DNA from: Spirochaetales bacterium
Lineage (GTDB): Bacteria; Spirochaetota; Spirochaetia; JABMQR01
DNA length: 64,000 bases
Direction: 5' to 3'
NCBI GenBank assembly: GCA_018399255.1
Contig: JAGYPA010000005.1
Location: forward strand, 45,869-109,868
Shown: positions 1 to 9,203 of the stretch, piece after piece
How positions within the stretch are numbered: position 1 is the stretch's first letter
Layout of the letters: each line of letters begins with the position of its first letter
Position numbers and translations under genes: made by a program
Notes under the pieces: model-generated
What the model was told of the DNA's origin: nothing
Databases searched by the model: none
The model's input: only the letters and a program-made list of their open reading frames with translations

Positions 1-2
1 AG

Positions 3-722
3 CATTACCGTAATCTTTTTCAGAGTAAAGTTTTCTGGGAAGTCTACTCTAACTCCCTGATTATGGTTTTTTCTTCAGTTGCCATACAGTTTTTTATCGG
101 GTTTTCGATGGCGCTCCTGCTCAATGCCAAAATACGCATGCAAGGCTTATTCAGGGGTTTTATAACGATAATATGGATTATTCCCGAGATAGTGACTGCC
201 CTGCTTTTTGTTATCCTCTATAATAAGGACTTCGGCATATTCAACTATTTCCTGACCAGTCTGCATGTGGTCAAAGAACCCATAAGCTGGCTGGGTGAGC
301 CTGTTCCGGCAAAGCTGTCGCTGATTTTTGTGTACGGATGGAGGGGGGTTCCCTTTCATATGGTCATGCTGCTGGCTGCTTTGCAGACCGTTCCCCACGA
401 ACTGGAAGAAGCGGCAATAATTGACGGGGCGAATCGGATTAAAAGATTCTTTGCCGTTACTATTCCTTCTATCTCCCATATTATTGCCTTGTGCTGGCTG
501 CTTTCCATTGTTAGAGCCTTTCAGGATGTTACCCAGATTATGACCCTGACGAAAGGCGGGCCCATCCATTCTACTACCACACTGGCAATTCATGTCTATA
601 ACACTGCTTTTACCAGCTTCGACATGGGGAAGGCGGCGGCTGTCGGTGTTACCTGGATGCTTTTTCTTATCATTCTGTCAATTTTCTACATCCGTATTAT
701 TTCCAAAGGAGAAGACCTATGA
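3..722 (+). CDS. ABC sugar transporter permease, MalF/UgpA type (5' partial)
   Basis: Inner-membrane permease of a carbohydrate ABC importer. The reading frame is open from the window edge (base 3), so the N-terminus lies outside; the ATG at 63 is internal, because the residues before it (L-F-Q-S-K-V-F-W-E-V) are conserved family sequence. Several hydrophobic helices are visible, and the cytoplasmic EAA loop E-E-A-A-I-I-D-G-A sits near bases 408-435, where the permease docks to its ATPase. The stop overlaps the next permease start by ATGA, indicating translational coupling. The substrate-binding protein is expected upstream. The sulfatase downstream suggests a sulfated sugar as substrate, which is inference. 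Confidence 0.9.
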   Translation, partial: HYRNLFQSKVFWEVYSNSLIMVFSSVAIQFFIGFSMALLLNAKIRMQGLFRGFITIIWIIPEIVTALLFVILYNKDFGIFNYFLTSLHVVKEPISWLGEPVPAKLSLIFVYGWRGVPFHMVMLLAALQTVPHELEEAAIIDGANRIKRFFAVTIPSISHIIALCWLLSIVRAFQDVTQIMTLTKGGPIHSTTTLAIHVYNTAFTSFDMGKAAAVGVTWMLFLIILSIFYIRIISKGEDL

Positions 723-1585
723 CCAGAGCCTTCTCACTGAAAATCTCATTGAAAAAGAGAGAGGAACGCAGGAAGCTGATCCTGTTTTTCATAGCCCTGC
801 TGGCTTCCTGCATCCTCCTGTTCCCTATCTACTGGATGGTCAGGATTTCGGTGAGCCCACAGGATAAACTGTTTGCTATGCCGCCGGACCTGATCATAAC
901 AAGAATCAACTGGGAAGGATATCAAAGTTTTTTCACCCGTCCCATTTTCCTTCGATTCTATTTGAACAGTATTATTGTAGCCATAGGAACAGTTCTGCTA
1001 AGTCTCTTTGCGGGAACTTGCGCAGGGTATTCTTTTTCCCGCTTCAGGTACAAAGGCCGCAAAATACTGATGGTCATTACCTTGTCGGCACAAATGTTTC
1101 CCTGGGCCCTGCTATTGATTTCTCTCTATATATCTTACATATATCTGGGGTTGCTCAATACCTATCTGGGGCTTATTCTTTCGCATTCGACATTTGCCCT
1201 GCCTCTTACCATCTGGATTATAAAAGGCTATTTCGATTCAATACCCATGGAATTGGAGCAGTCTGCTGCTATTGATGGATGCAGCCGGACTCAGGCCTTG
1301 ACAAAAATCATTCTTCCCCTTGCCAAACCGGGGATTACCGCGGCGGGAATCTATATTTTTCTCTTTTCCTGGAACGATTTCCTGTTCGGTCTCACTCTGA
1401 CGACAAAAGATACTATGCGCATATTGTCTCCGGGGATATCGATGCAGTTTATTGGTGAATTCGAGTTTCTCTGGATAGATATGATGTCATCATCGGTACT
1501 TATTACTATTCCCATTGTGATGCTTTTTTTGATTTTCCAGAAGTATTTCATACAGGGATTGACAGCTGGAGCAGTAAAAGGATGA
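719..1585 (+). CDS. ABC sugar transporter permease, MalG type
   Basis: Second permease of the same importer, 288 residues, the usual length for MalG/UgpE-type subunits. It has a basic N-terminus, a first membrane helix at about residues 20-38, further hydrophobic segments, and an EAA-loop equivalent E-Q-S-A-A-I-D-G-C at about residues 179-187. It overlaps the preceding permease and the following sulfatase by ATGA at both ends, so the three genes are almost certainly one translationally coupled operon. No ATPase gene is present here; the importer may share a general MsiK/UgpC-like ATPase encoded elsewhere. Confidence 0.92.
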   Translation: MTRAFSLKISLKKREERRKLILFFIALLASCILLFPIYWMVRISVSPQDKLFAMPPDLIITRINWEGYQSFFTRPIFLRFYLNSIIVAIGTVLLSLFAGTCAGYSFSRFRYKGRKILMVITLSAQMFPWALLLISLYISYIYLGLLNTYLGLILSHSTFALPLTIWIIKGYFDSIPMELEQSAAIDGCSRTQALTKIILPLAKPGITAAGIYIFLFSWNDFLFGLTLTTKDTMRILSPGISMQFIGEFEFLWIDMMSSSVLITIPIVMLFLIFQKYFIQGLTAGAVKG

Positions 1586-3090
1586 AAAAAAACGATCCAA
1601 AAATTAACAATGCAAAAAACAATGTGCTTATTATCATGGTGGATCAGCTTCGCTATGATTGTCTGGGATTTGTCGGAAAGTACCCGGTAAAAACGCCGAA
1701 TATTGATAAGCTGGCCGCCGGAGGGATGGTATTTACCCATGCCTTTACGACATTGCCGACGTGCTGTCCTGCCCGTGAATCGTTTCTCACCGGCGATCTG
1801 GCAGAGCACATTGGAGCACTATGGAATTATGATATCACTCTGCCGGTTCGATCTTTGATGCCGGATACTGAAACCTGGTCAAAAACCCTTTCAGAGAATG
1901 GGTACAGCAGCGCCTACATCGGCAAGTGGCATTGCAGTCCCGTCTATGATCCGACTTTTTTCGGCTTTGAGCGGTACTACGGTGAACTTGACTATGAGAA
2001 GTATATCGAGTCGAAAGGATTTACCGAGCATCTGCAGAGCGGTTGGAAAGGTATGTGCAGCAGCATTCCTCTGGAACATGCCCGGACACATATGCTGGCA
2101 AAAGAAGCGGTACAGGCGATAAGAGATTTTGAAGACCGGGAAAACCCTTGGCTGGTGTGCCTGGAGTTTCCCGAACCTCATTTGCCCTGTCATCCGTCAG
2201 AACCGTTTTTTTCTCAATACAAGCCTGAGGATGCCGTTCCCTGGGATGGATACGATGATGATCTGGCAGATAAGCCGGCCATGCAGCAGAAGCAGCTGGA
2301 AAACTGGGATTTGACGGAATATACCTGGAAAGATTGGGCTCCGAATGTTGCAGCATACTATGGAATCATAACTCAAATGGACGATGCCATCGGGAATGTC
2401 CTGAAAGAATTGGATGTTGCAGGAACGGCTGAAAACACTATAATAGTTTTCACATCGGATCATGGGGATATGTGCGGCTCCCATGGTATGCTGGATAAGC
2501 ATTACAATATGTATGACGATGTAGCCCGGGTCCCGCTTATCATGAAGCTTCCTGGCGCTATTCCGGAAAACAGTGTAAGCAGGGAGTTTGTTACCCACAC
2601 GCTGGATGTTCCGAAAACGCTCCTTGAAATGCTGGATATTGCCCCCAATCAGAATATGACGGGGAAGTCGTTTATTTCCTGGTTTGAAGAAGCGGAAAAT
2701 AAGGACGGGAGCATCCGACAGGAGATGCCGGCTGGAGATTTCCCTCTGTCCGGTAAGGATAATCCGTCGTTGCAGCCGATCCGAGACTATGTTGTAGTCA
2801 CCTATCATGGAGCACAGTTCGGGCTCTATTGTCAAAGAATGATACGTACAAAAAGGTACAAATTCGTCTGGAATCCAACTGACACTAATGAATTTTATGA
2901 CCTTGAAAAAGATCCGGGGGAACTGCATAATTGTATCGGTTTTCCTGAGTACAAAGAAGAGGTGCAGAAGCTTTCTGAAACGCTCTATACAGCGTTAGTG
3001 GAGCAGAAGGACGACATTGTCAAGGAATCCTGGCTGAGCTGGCAGCTGACGGGGGTAAGGAAGGAGATAACCATTAATCCCACAGTATGA
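1582..3090 (+). CDS. Cys-type sulfatase (arylsulfatase family)
   Basis: Formylglycine-dependent sulfatase of 502 residues that hydrolyses a sulfate ester. The signature P-T-C-C-P-A-R-E-S-F-L-T-G at residues 59-71 matches the family pattern exactly, with C61 the residue to be converted to formylglycine. Metal-binding acidic residues are visible in M-V-D-Q near residue 21 and in T-S-D-H-G-D in the middle of the protein. No signal peptide is seen, so it should act in the cytoplasm on imported sugar. It needs an anaerobic sulfatase-maturing enzyme or FGE, neither of which is in the window. Its ATGA overlap with the permease gene and a LacI gene directly downstream point to a sulfated-saccharide utilisation operon. 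The actual substrate cannot be read from the sequence. Confidence 0.93.
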   Translation: MKKNDPKINNAKNNVLIIMVDQLRYDCLGFVGKYPVKTPNIDKLAAGGMVFTHAFTTLPTCCPARESFLTGDLAEHIGALWNYDITLPVRSLMPDTETWSKTLSENGYSSAYIGKWHCSPVYDPTFFGFERYYGELDYEKYIESKGFTEHLQSGWKGMCSSIPLEHARTHMLAKEAVQAIRDFEDRENPWLVCLEFPEPHLPCHPSEPFFSQYKPEDAVPWDGYDDDLADKPAMQQKQLENWDLTEYTWKDWAPNVAAYYGIITQMDDAIGNVLKELDVAGTAENTIIVFTSDHGDMCGSHGMLDKHYNMYDDVARVPLIMKLPGAIPENSVSREFVTHTLDVPKTLLEMLDIAPNQNMTGKSFISWFEEAENKDGSIRQEMPAGDFPLSGKDNPSLQPIRDYVVVTYHGAQFGLYCQRMIRTKRYKFVWNPTDTNEFYDLEKDPGELHNCIGFPEYKEEVQKLSETLYTALVEQKDDIVKESWLSWQLTGVRKEITINPTV

Positions 3091-3129
3091 CATTCCAGTC
3101 TGGGGGGTCGTCGCATAATTGGAGTATAC

Positions 3130-4158
3130 GTGAAAAAGACTACGATAAAAGATGTTGCTTCTTTGGCCAATGTTTCTTACCAGACAGTTTCCCGGGTAAT
3201 GAACAATAAGCCGGAAGTACATCCCGCAACTCAGGCAAGGGTGCTGGAGGCTATGAAGGAATTGAATTACCGGCCTGATCCTGTTGCCCGCAGTCTGGTA
3301 AGCCGGAACTCATATACGATCGGAGTTGTTATAGCCACCTATACAGGGCATACTTGCAGTCTGATACTGCAGAGCGCCGATGATTATGTCCGTTCCCAGG
3401 GGTACAATCTGGTAATTCTGGGAACGGAAACCCACTCAAGTGCGGAACCGGATGCAGGGCTGCTTCTCAGCAAACAGCGGCTGCAGGGACTTCTGGTTAT
3501 TTACCACGGGGCCCAGGATGATCCTCACAAGCTGCTGCTGGATGTTCCGCCGGAGCTGCCGATTGTTTCAACGGGGTATATTGTAGACAGCCCACAGGCC
3601 CGTGTTATTCAGATCAATACCTATGACGGGGCAAGGGATGCGATAGAGTATCTTATCTCGCTGGGGCATAGAAAGTTTGCGACTGTTCAAGGGCCGTCGA
3701 ATACCAGTGAGGTCCGGAATAGATTCAACGGATTCAAGGATACGCTGGATCGGCATAATCTTTCCTTTGATCCGGCCTGTCTGGCTGCCGGAGACTGGTC
3801 CATAGAGAGCGGCTACAATGCCATGAAGCAGATTCTCAAAAACAGCAGGGATTTTACCGGGTTATTTGCCCATGGAGACAGAATGGCTATCGGGGCGATC
3901 AGAGCTCTCTGGGAAGCCGGAATACGGGTTCCGCAGGATGTTTCGGTAATCGGCTTCAACAACGAGCCGAATGCCAAATACAGCATCCCGTCCCTGACTA
4001 CCATTTCCTACCCTGCGGAGGAACTTGGCTTTTATAGTGCAAAAACGTTATTTTCTATGATAAGAAAAACAAAGAGCGAGAATTCTACGCCGTTACCCCC
4101 CATGCCTGAGATGAAGATGCAGCTGATTAAACGGGAATCCACTATTTCAATCCGGTAA
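3130..4158 (+). CDS. LacI-family transcriptional regulator
   Basis: DNA-binding sugar-responsive regulator, 342 residues. The N-terminal helix-turn-helix and hinge are clear (T-I-K-D-V-A near the start, V-S-Y-Q-T-V-S-R-V-M-N-N at residues 15-26), followed by a periplasmic-binding-protein-like ligand domain at about residues 60-335. The GTG start at 3130 is preceded by GGAG at 3121-3124 at proper spacing. It lies 39 bp after the sulfatase stop and probably regulates the transporter/sulfatase operon. No operator palindrome was identified within the window, since the operon promoter is upstream of it. Confidence 0.93.
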   Translation: MKKTTIKDVASLANVSYQTVSRVMNNKPEVHPATQARVLEAMKELNYRPDPVARSLVSRNSYTIGVVIATYTGHTCSLILQSADDYVRSQGYNLVILGTETHSSAEPDAGLLLSKQRLQGLLVIYHGAQDDPHKLLLDVPPELPIVSTGYIVDSPQARVIQINTYDGARDAIEYLISLGHRKFATVQGPSNTSEVRNRFNGFKDTLDRHNLSFDPACLAAGDWSIESGYNAMKQILKNSRDFTGLFAHGDRMAIGAIRALWEAGIRVPQDVSVIGFNNEPNAKYSIPSLTTISYPAEELGFYSAKTLFSMIRKTKSENSTPLPPMPEMKMQLIKRESTISIR

Positions 4159-4243
4159 AGCGGGCAAGCCGGAAATCTCTTCAATCTTCAGCTCAGCCTG
4201 GAATACTCCTAACCTCGGCTCTCACCATAAGTTAAAATCTCTA

Positions 4244-4273
4244 TTGCCGATCCACTTTTAGCTGTGATATGAT
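4244..4273 (+). promoter_or_regulatory. Putative sigma70 promoter of the multi-PAS kinase
   Basis: TTGCCG (4244-4249), an 18-bp spacer, then TATGAT (4268-4273), about 70 bp upstream of the kinase start. The -10 matches 5/6 and the -35 4/6 of consensus. It is the only convincing promoter-like pair in the 184-bp gap after the LacI gene. Confidence 0.4.
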
Positions 4274-4342
4274 CTTACGAGGTTGAAAGACTTTCAATAA
4301 TGGCAGTGAGCACAATAGGAAAGGATTGCAGGGGAGAGCCAG

Positions 4343-7300
4343 ATGAGCGAAGAAGGAAGCTGTCTTGTAGACAGGCAGGAATTTGAAGATATCAGGAAAC
4401 ATCTGGCTGAAAGGGAAAAGGAGCTGGCTTTTCAAAACGAACTGACGACGCTATTCGATGACCAGACGCTGATGATCCCCGATGTCTGTAAAAAAATTGT
4501 AGAAAATATCCCCTTTGCTTTTCAATATCCCGAAATTGCCGCGGCCCGGCTGACCTTGGCTGACCAAGAGTTTGCCAGCCCCGATTACTCCCCGGAAGGG
4601 GTTTCCCTATCTGCCGACTATGCTATGGATGAAGCAGACAAAGTATCCCTCACTGTCCGGTATGCACCCTCGGAGGGCCGGAACAATCCGGAACCATCAT
4701 CCTATCCATTTCTTCCTGAGGAGCGCAGCCTTCTGAGAGTAACAGCCCAGCGTCTGGCTAATTATGTTGAGCGTTTCAGCAAAAAAAAGGTATTGCAGGC
4801 AAATGAGGAGAAATACCGGCAGCTGGTGAATTCCCAGACCAACTATGTGCTCAGGACGGACATGAAAGGCCGGCAGAGCGAGCAGAATTACAAGAGCCTT
4901 TTCGACAACTCTCCTGACGGGTACCTCATAATTCGGGATAGCAGTTTTATTGAGTGCAACAAAGCTGCAGAAACACTTATCAGGGGTAGCCGGGAACAGC
5001 TGATCGGATCGACTCCTGTCATGATATCTCCGGATAAGCAGCCGAACGGCAGAGATTCCGGAGAATACACTGCCGAGCTGTTAGCCGAGGCCTACAGGCG
5101 GAAAAAGAAATCTTTTGAGTGGGTGCATAAGCGCTTTGACGGAACGGAGTTTCTTACCCGGGTAAATCTGGCCGTCATTGAGTACGAGGGTAATGAGGTG
5201 CTGGTTACCACCTGGCATGACATTACTGAGCAGCGGGCAGCTGAAGAACAGATAAGAAAGTTGTCCCTTGCTGTAGAACAGAGCCCGGTAAGTATTCTGA
5301 TTACAAACCTTCAGAGTGAGATTGAGTATGCCAACACTGCAGCATGTAAGTCAGCCGGATATGCTTTGGAAGAGCTGCAGGGGATGAATGCAGCACAGTT
5401 GGGTGCTGAAGGGCTTGCTGAAGAAGACGGGCAAATGTGGGAGAGAATCAGAGAGGGAAAAGATTGGAAGGGGGTATTCCATAACCGGCGGAAGGACGGC
5501 GAGGAGTACTGGGAGGCGGCTACCGTTTCTCCTATCCGCGACAGTCGCGGCACTGTTACGCATTATGTGGCTGTTAAGGAAGATATCACCCAGCGGATGC
5601 AGACCGAAGAGGATCTCCGTAAGTTCAGGACTATTTCCGATCAGGCAAACTACGGTTCGGCGATAGCCGAGTTCGATGGTACCCTGCTCTACGTGAATGA
5701 CTGCTTTGCCCGGATGCACGGCTGGGAAATAGAGGAGCTGACCGGCAGAAATCTCTCCATGCTTCACTCCGGAGAGCAGATGCCTCGAGTTCTGGAAGCC
5801 ATAGAGATTCTGCAGAAGCAGGGCGGTTTTTCTGCTGAAGAGGTATGGAGAATCCGGAAGGACGGATCGGTATTTCCTTCCCTGATGAACGGCACCATCA
5901 TTCACGACAGTGACGGCAGGCCGCAGTTCATGGCCGCCACGGTTATCGATATTTCTGCAATCAAGGAGCAGGAAAACGCGCTGAGGGAAAGCGAAGAGCA
6001 GCTGAACTTTGCCCAGAAACTTGCTGGTATGGGAAGCTGGGAGTTTAACCTGAAAACCGGCAGCGTGAGCTGGTCGAAAAACTATTATCACCTCGTCGGT
6101 CGAAGTACGTCTGAACCGCCGATGAGTCTGGAGGAGATACACGAGCAGGTGCATCCCGAAGACCGGGAGCTGTTCGAACAGGAAATAAAGAGAATACAGA
6201 GAGAAAAGACCGCCGGCAGACTCATTTTTCGTATAGTTATGCCCGATAACACTACCAAATGGATCCAGGCAAATATTGAACCGCGGTTTGAGCAGGATGA
6301 AATAACGGCGCTCAGCGGGGTAAGTCTTGACATTACCGAACGTGTGCAGAACGAGGCTCAAATTACCCGACTCAATTTAGCCATAGAGCAGAGTCCTGTT
6401 GCTATTGTTGTAACTGACCTTGACGGGGTCATTACTTATGTAAGTCAAGCATTTACAAGTATTACCGGCTATACCGCAGAAGATGTTATTGGTAAAAAAA
6501 CCAGCATACTCAAATCGGGAAAGACGGATATAGCGGTGTATCAGGATCTTTGGCAGACCATTACCGAGGGGAGAATATGGAACGGTGAATGGATCAATAA
6601 AAAGAAGAACGGGGAGTTCTATCGGGAGAGCGTTACTATCAGTCCTGTTTTTGATAACAACGGTCTGGCTGTAAACTATCTTGCGGTGAAAGAAGATATT
6701 ACCGAACGGAAAAAATCTGAGGAGCTCATCGAAAACAGCCGGCTGCGGGCGGAAAAGCAGAGAGCGGCTATCGACCGGCTGCTGCTCGATGATCCCGTGG
6801 TGCAGGGGAAGATCCCCGAAGCGTATCAGGAAATAACTAAGATAGTCTCAGAGGCCCTTTCTGTCCAACAGGTAAGCCTCTGGGAGTTTTCTGAAGAAAG
6901 CGGGGCCATGGAGAGCCTGACAGAATATGATTCCGAGACAAGGACTTTCAGTAGCGGGAACATCCTGAAAAAAGCAGATTTTCCCCGGTATTTCGAAGCT
7001 TTGGAAAAAGAAAAAAGAATCAGTGCGGAAGATGCCCTGAATGATCCCCGATTGGCTGAGCTGGTCGATGATTATCTTATGCCGCGCGGTATATCCTCAC
7101 TTCTTGACAGCGGGGTAATGCTTGAAGGACGGTTTATCGGCATTATCTGTCTTGAGCATACCGGCAGCCGGCGAAAGTGGCATTCGGATGAAGAGGCGTT
7201 CGTCGGAACCGTTGCCGCACTGCTGTCCCAGATGTTTGCGGGAATTGAACGTCGGCAGACCGCAGGTATGCTGCAGAAGAGTGAGCAGCGCTATCGGCGG

Positions 7301-9148
7301 ATAGTAGAAACTACCCATGAAGGCATATGGCTGTTAGATAAGGATGATAACACAACCTACCTGAACAGGCGCATGGCACAGATGCTGGGATATTCCGCGG
7401 CCGAAATGGAGAGAAGGTCATTCTATGATTTTGTAGATGAAGAGGATGCCCGGAATTTGAGGCAGATGCTCAGGGCTCAGGAAGCGGACGATGAAGCGGG
7501 TCAGGAAAAGGGTCAGAGTCAGGCGGCGACTGTTGACTATGACCTCCGGTTCCGTCGAAAAGACGGTTCTTACATAATGACCGTTATTAACTCCGATCCT
7601 GTCTGGGATGATAACGGGGGCTATGCCGGAACACAAAATATGGTTATTGACATAACCGATCGCAAGCGGGCGGAGGATGAGCGGATTGCCCGGCATGCAG
7701 CGGAAGAGGCCAACAAGTCCAAGAGTGTTTTTCTCTCAAATATGAGTCATGAGATCCGCACTCCGCTGAATGCTATAATTGGATTTGCCCATATCCTTAA
7801 GAGGGATGCAGCCCTTACCCCTGAACAGGTCGAACAAGTCCAGACCATTACCCGCAGCGGCGAGCACTTGCTCAACCTGATTAACGATGTCCTGGATCTC
7901 TCGAAAATCGAGGCGGGACGTATGACCATCAACAGGGTCGATTTCTCCCTGTATGATCTGCTCGATGATATCCGGTCCATGTTTGTGATACCAGCTGAAA
8001 GCAAAGGGCTTCAGCTTATTTTCGAGCGTCTGGACAGTGTGCCGAAATATGTTCACGGAGATGTAAGCAAGCTCCGACAGATACTCATCAATCTGCTCGG
8101 CAATGCAATGAAATTTACCCGGACAGGCGGCATTGCAGCCCGTTTCAAGGCTGAACAGGTAGCGGACGGCGGCAGAGTGCTGCTTATGGCCGAGATTGAG
8201 GATTCGGGCATGGGGATTCCTGAGAAGGAAGTCTCTCATATCTTTGATTCCTTCAGTCAGGCGGGAGCCGGTAAAACCATCGAAGGTACCGGTCTTGGTC
8301 TTGCAATAACGAAAAATCTGATTGAAATGATGGGCGGATCCATCAATGTGGAGAGCCGGGAGGGATCCGGAAGTATCTTTCGATTTCGGTTCCCTCTAGA
8401 TCCCGCTGAAGAATTTGAGCAGGAAGAAATCAATATCGCGCTGAAAAGGGTAATCGGGCTGGAACCGGGGCAGGCACTGGGACTGGGGCATGGATTGGGA
8501 CCGGGGCAGGGATTAGAGCAGGAGAATATTCGTATTCTGGTGGTAGACGACAAGCCGGACAACCGCAGCCTGCTCCGCGCCCTGCTGGAGCCGATCGGCT
8601 TTCTGGTAAGGGAAGCCGTGGATGGAGAGTCGGCGGTAAAAGTTTTTGCCGAGTGGGCGCCGCAGGCGGTGCTCATGGATCTTCGCATGCCGAATATGGA
8701 TGGGTACGAGGCGGCTGAGCGGATAAAGAACCTGGCTGAAGGAGGGGCTCCCGTGCCCGTTATTGCGGTAACGGCCAGTGCGTTTGAGGACGATGAGAAA
8801 AAGGTCAGGAAAGCCGGATTTGAAGGCTACGTCCGCAAGCCATTCAGACCGGAAGAGATATTCGATGTGCTTGGAAGCTGCCTCGATCTGCGGTATATCT
8901 ACGCCGAAGGAGGGGGAAGCACCGATATGCCCTCTGGAACTGTTTTAGTTACCAGGGAAGATATGAGTATTATGCCCGAAGACATGCTTGCGAAAATGCT
9001 GTTTGCCGTGGAGCAGGGCAATATGATCAAGCTGAATGAGTATATTGCAGAGGTGGAAAAAGTGAATGCCCGCACGGCTCAAGGTCTGCAGCAGCTTGCC
9101 GGGCAGTATGACTATGAAAAACTGGTGGAACTGCTGGAAAGGCGGTAG
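4343..9148 (+). CDS. Multi-PAS/GAF hybrid sensor histidine kinase
   Basis: A 1601-residue soluble hybrid kinase. After a poorly conserved N-terminal region (1-150) there are a truncated PAS start (about 153-176), PAS modules at roughly 178-304, 305-425, 426-545, 548-672 and 673-795, a GAF domain (about 806-970), and a last PAS (975-1115). A HisKA domain follows with the phospho-acceptor H1136 in S-H-E-I-R-T-P-L-N, then an HATPase with G-T-G-L-G-L, and a receiver domain with D1446 in M-D-L-R-M-P. No transmembrane helix is evident, so it should sense a cytoplasmic signal. A Gly/Leu/Gln-rich linker encoded by 18-bp repeats (about 8460-8520) joins the kinase and receiver. The start is supported by the GGGGAGAG ribosome-binding site. 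Output partners are not obvious. The first PAS appears to be cut after R-T-D-M-K-G-R and joined directly to the next one. Confidence 0.93.
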   Translation: MSEEGSCLVDRQEFEDIRKHLAEREKELAFQNELTTLFDDQTLMIPDVCKKIVENIPFAFQYPEIAAARLTLADQEFASPDYSPEGVSLSADYAMDEADKVSLTVRYAPSEGRNNPEPSSYPFLPEERSLLRVTAQRLANYVERFSKKKVLQANEEKYRQLVNSQTNYVLRTDMKGRQSEQNYKSLFDNSPDGYLIIRDSSFIECNKAAETLIRGSREQLIGSTPVMISPDKQPNGRDSGEYTAELLAEAYRRKKKSFEWVHKRFDGTEFLTRVNLAVIEYEGNEVLVTTWHDITEQRAAEEQIRKLSLAVEQSPVSILITNLQSEIEYANTAACKSAGYALEELQGMNAAQLGAEGLAEEDGQMWERIREGKDWKGVFHNRRKDGEEYWEAATVSPIRDSRGTVTHYVAVKEDITQRMQTEEDLRKFRTISDQANYGSAIAEFDGTLLYVNDCFARMHGWEIEELTGRNLSMLHSGEQMPRVLEAIEILQKQGGFSAEEVWRIRKDGSVFPSLMNGTIIHDSDGRPQFMAATVIDISAIKEQENALRESEEQLNFAQKLAGMGSWEFNLKTGSVSWSKNYYHLVGRSTSEPPMSLEEIHEQVHPEDRELFEQEIKRIQREKTAGRLIFRIVMPDNTTKWIQANIEPRFEQDEITALSGVSLDITERVQNEAQITRLNLAIEQSPVAIVVTDLDGVITYVSQAFTSITGYTAEDVIGKKTSILKSGKTDIAVYQDLWQTITEGRIWNGEWINKKKNGEFYRESVTISPVFDNNGLAVNYLAVKEDITERKKSEELIENSRLRAEKQRAAIDRLLLDDPVVQGKIPEAYQEITKIVSEALSVQQVSLWEFSEESGAMESLTEYDSETRTFSSGNILKKADFPRYFEALEKEKRISAEDALNDPRLAELVDDYLMPRGISSLLDSGVMLEGRFIGIICLEHTGSRRKWHSDEEAFVGTVAALLSQMFAGIERRQTAGMLQKSEQRYRRIVETTHEGIWLLDKDDNTTYLNRRMAQMLGYSAAEMERRSFYDFVDEEDARNLRQMLRAQEADDEAGQEKGQSQAATVDYDLRFRRKDGSYIMTVINSDPVWDDNGGYAGTQNMVIDITDRKRAEDERIARHAAEEANKSKSVFLSNMSHEIRTPLNAIIGFAHILKRDAALTPEQVEQVQTITRSGEHLLNLINDVLDLSKIEAGRMTINRVDFSLYDLLDDIRSMFVIPAESKGLQLIFERLDSVPKYVHGDVSKLRQILINLLGNAMKFTRTGGIAARFKAEQVADGGRVLLMAEIEDSGMGIPEKEVSHIFDSFSQAGAGKTIEGTGLGLAITKNLIEMMGGSINVESREGSGSIFRFRFPLDPAEEFEQEEINIALKRVIGLEPGQALGLGHGLGPGQGLEQENIRILVVDDKPDNRSLLRALLEPIGFLVREAVDGESAVKVFAEWAPQAVLMDLRMPNMDGYEAAERIKNLAEGGAPVPVIAVTASAFEDDEKKVRKAGFEGYVRKPFRPEEIFDVLGSCLDLRYIYAEGGGSTDMPSGTVLVTREDMSIMPEDMLAKMLFAVEQGNMIKLNEYIAEVEKVNARTAQGLQQLAGQYDYEKLVELLERR

Positions 9149-9153
9149 CTGCC

Positions 9154-9201
9154 GTTCACAGAGCAGGCCGTCCACAGAGCAGGCAGTCCACAGAGCAGGC
9201 C
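9154..9201. repeat. 16-bp tandem repeat, three copies
   Basis: Three consecutive near-identical copies of a 16-bp unit (GTCCACAGAGCAGGCC and variants) fill the 55-bp gap between the convergent kinase and transporter genes. It is one of many minisatellites in the window. Confidence 0.85.
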
Positions 9202-9203
9202 GT

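Noticed and set aside
5351..6361. Minus-strand open frame, 336 codons
   Set aside because: It is antisense to the PAS region of the 1601-residue kinase, with no independent support.
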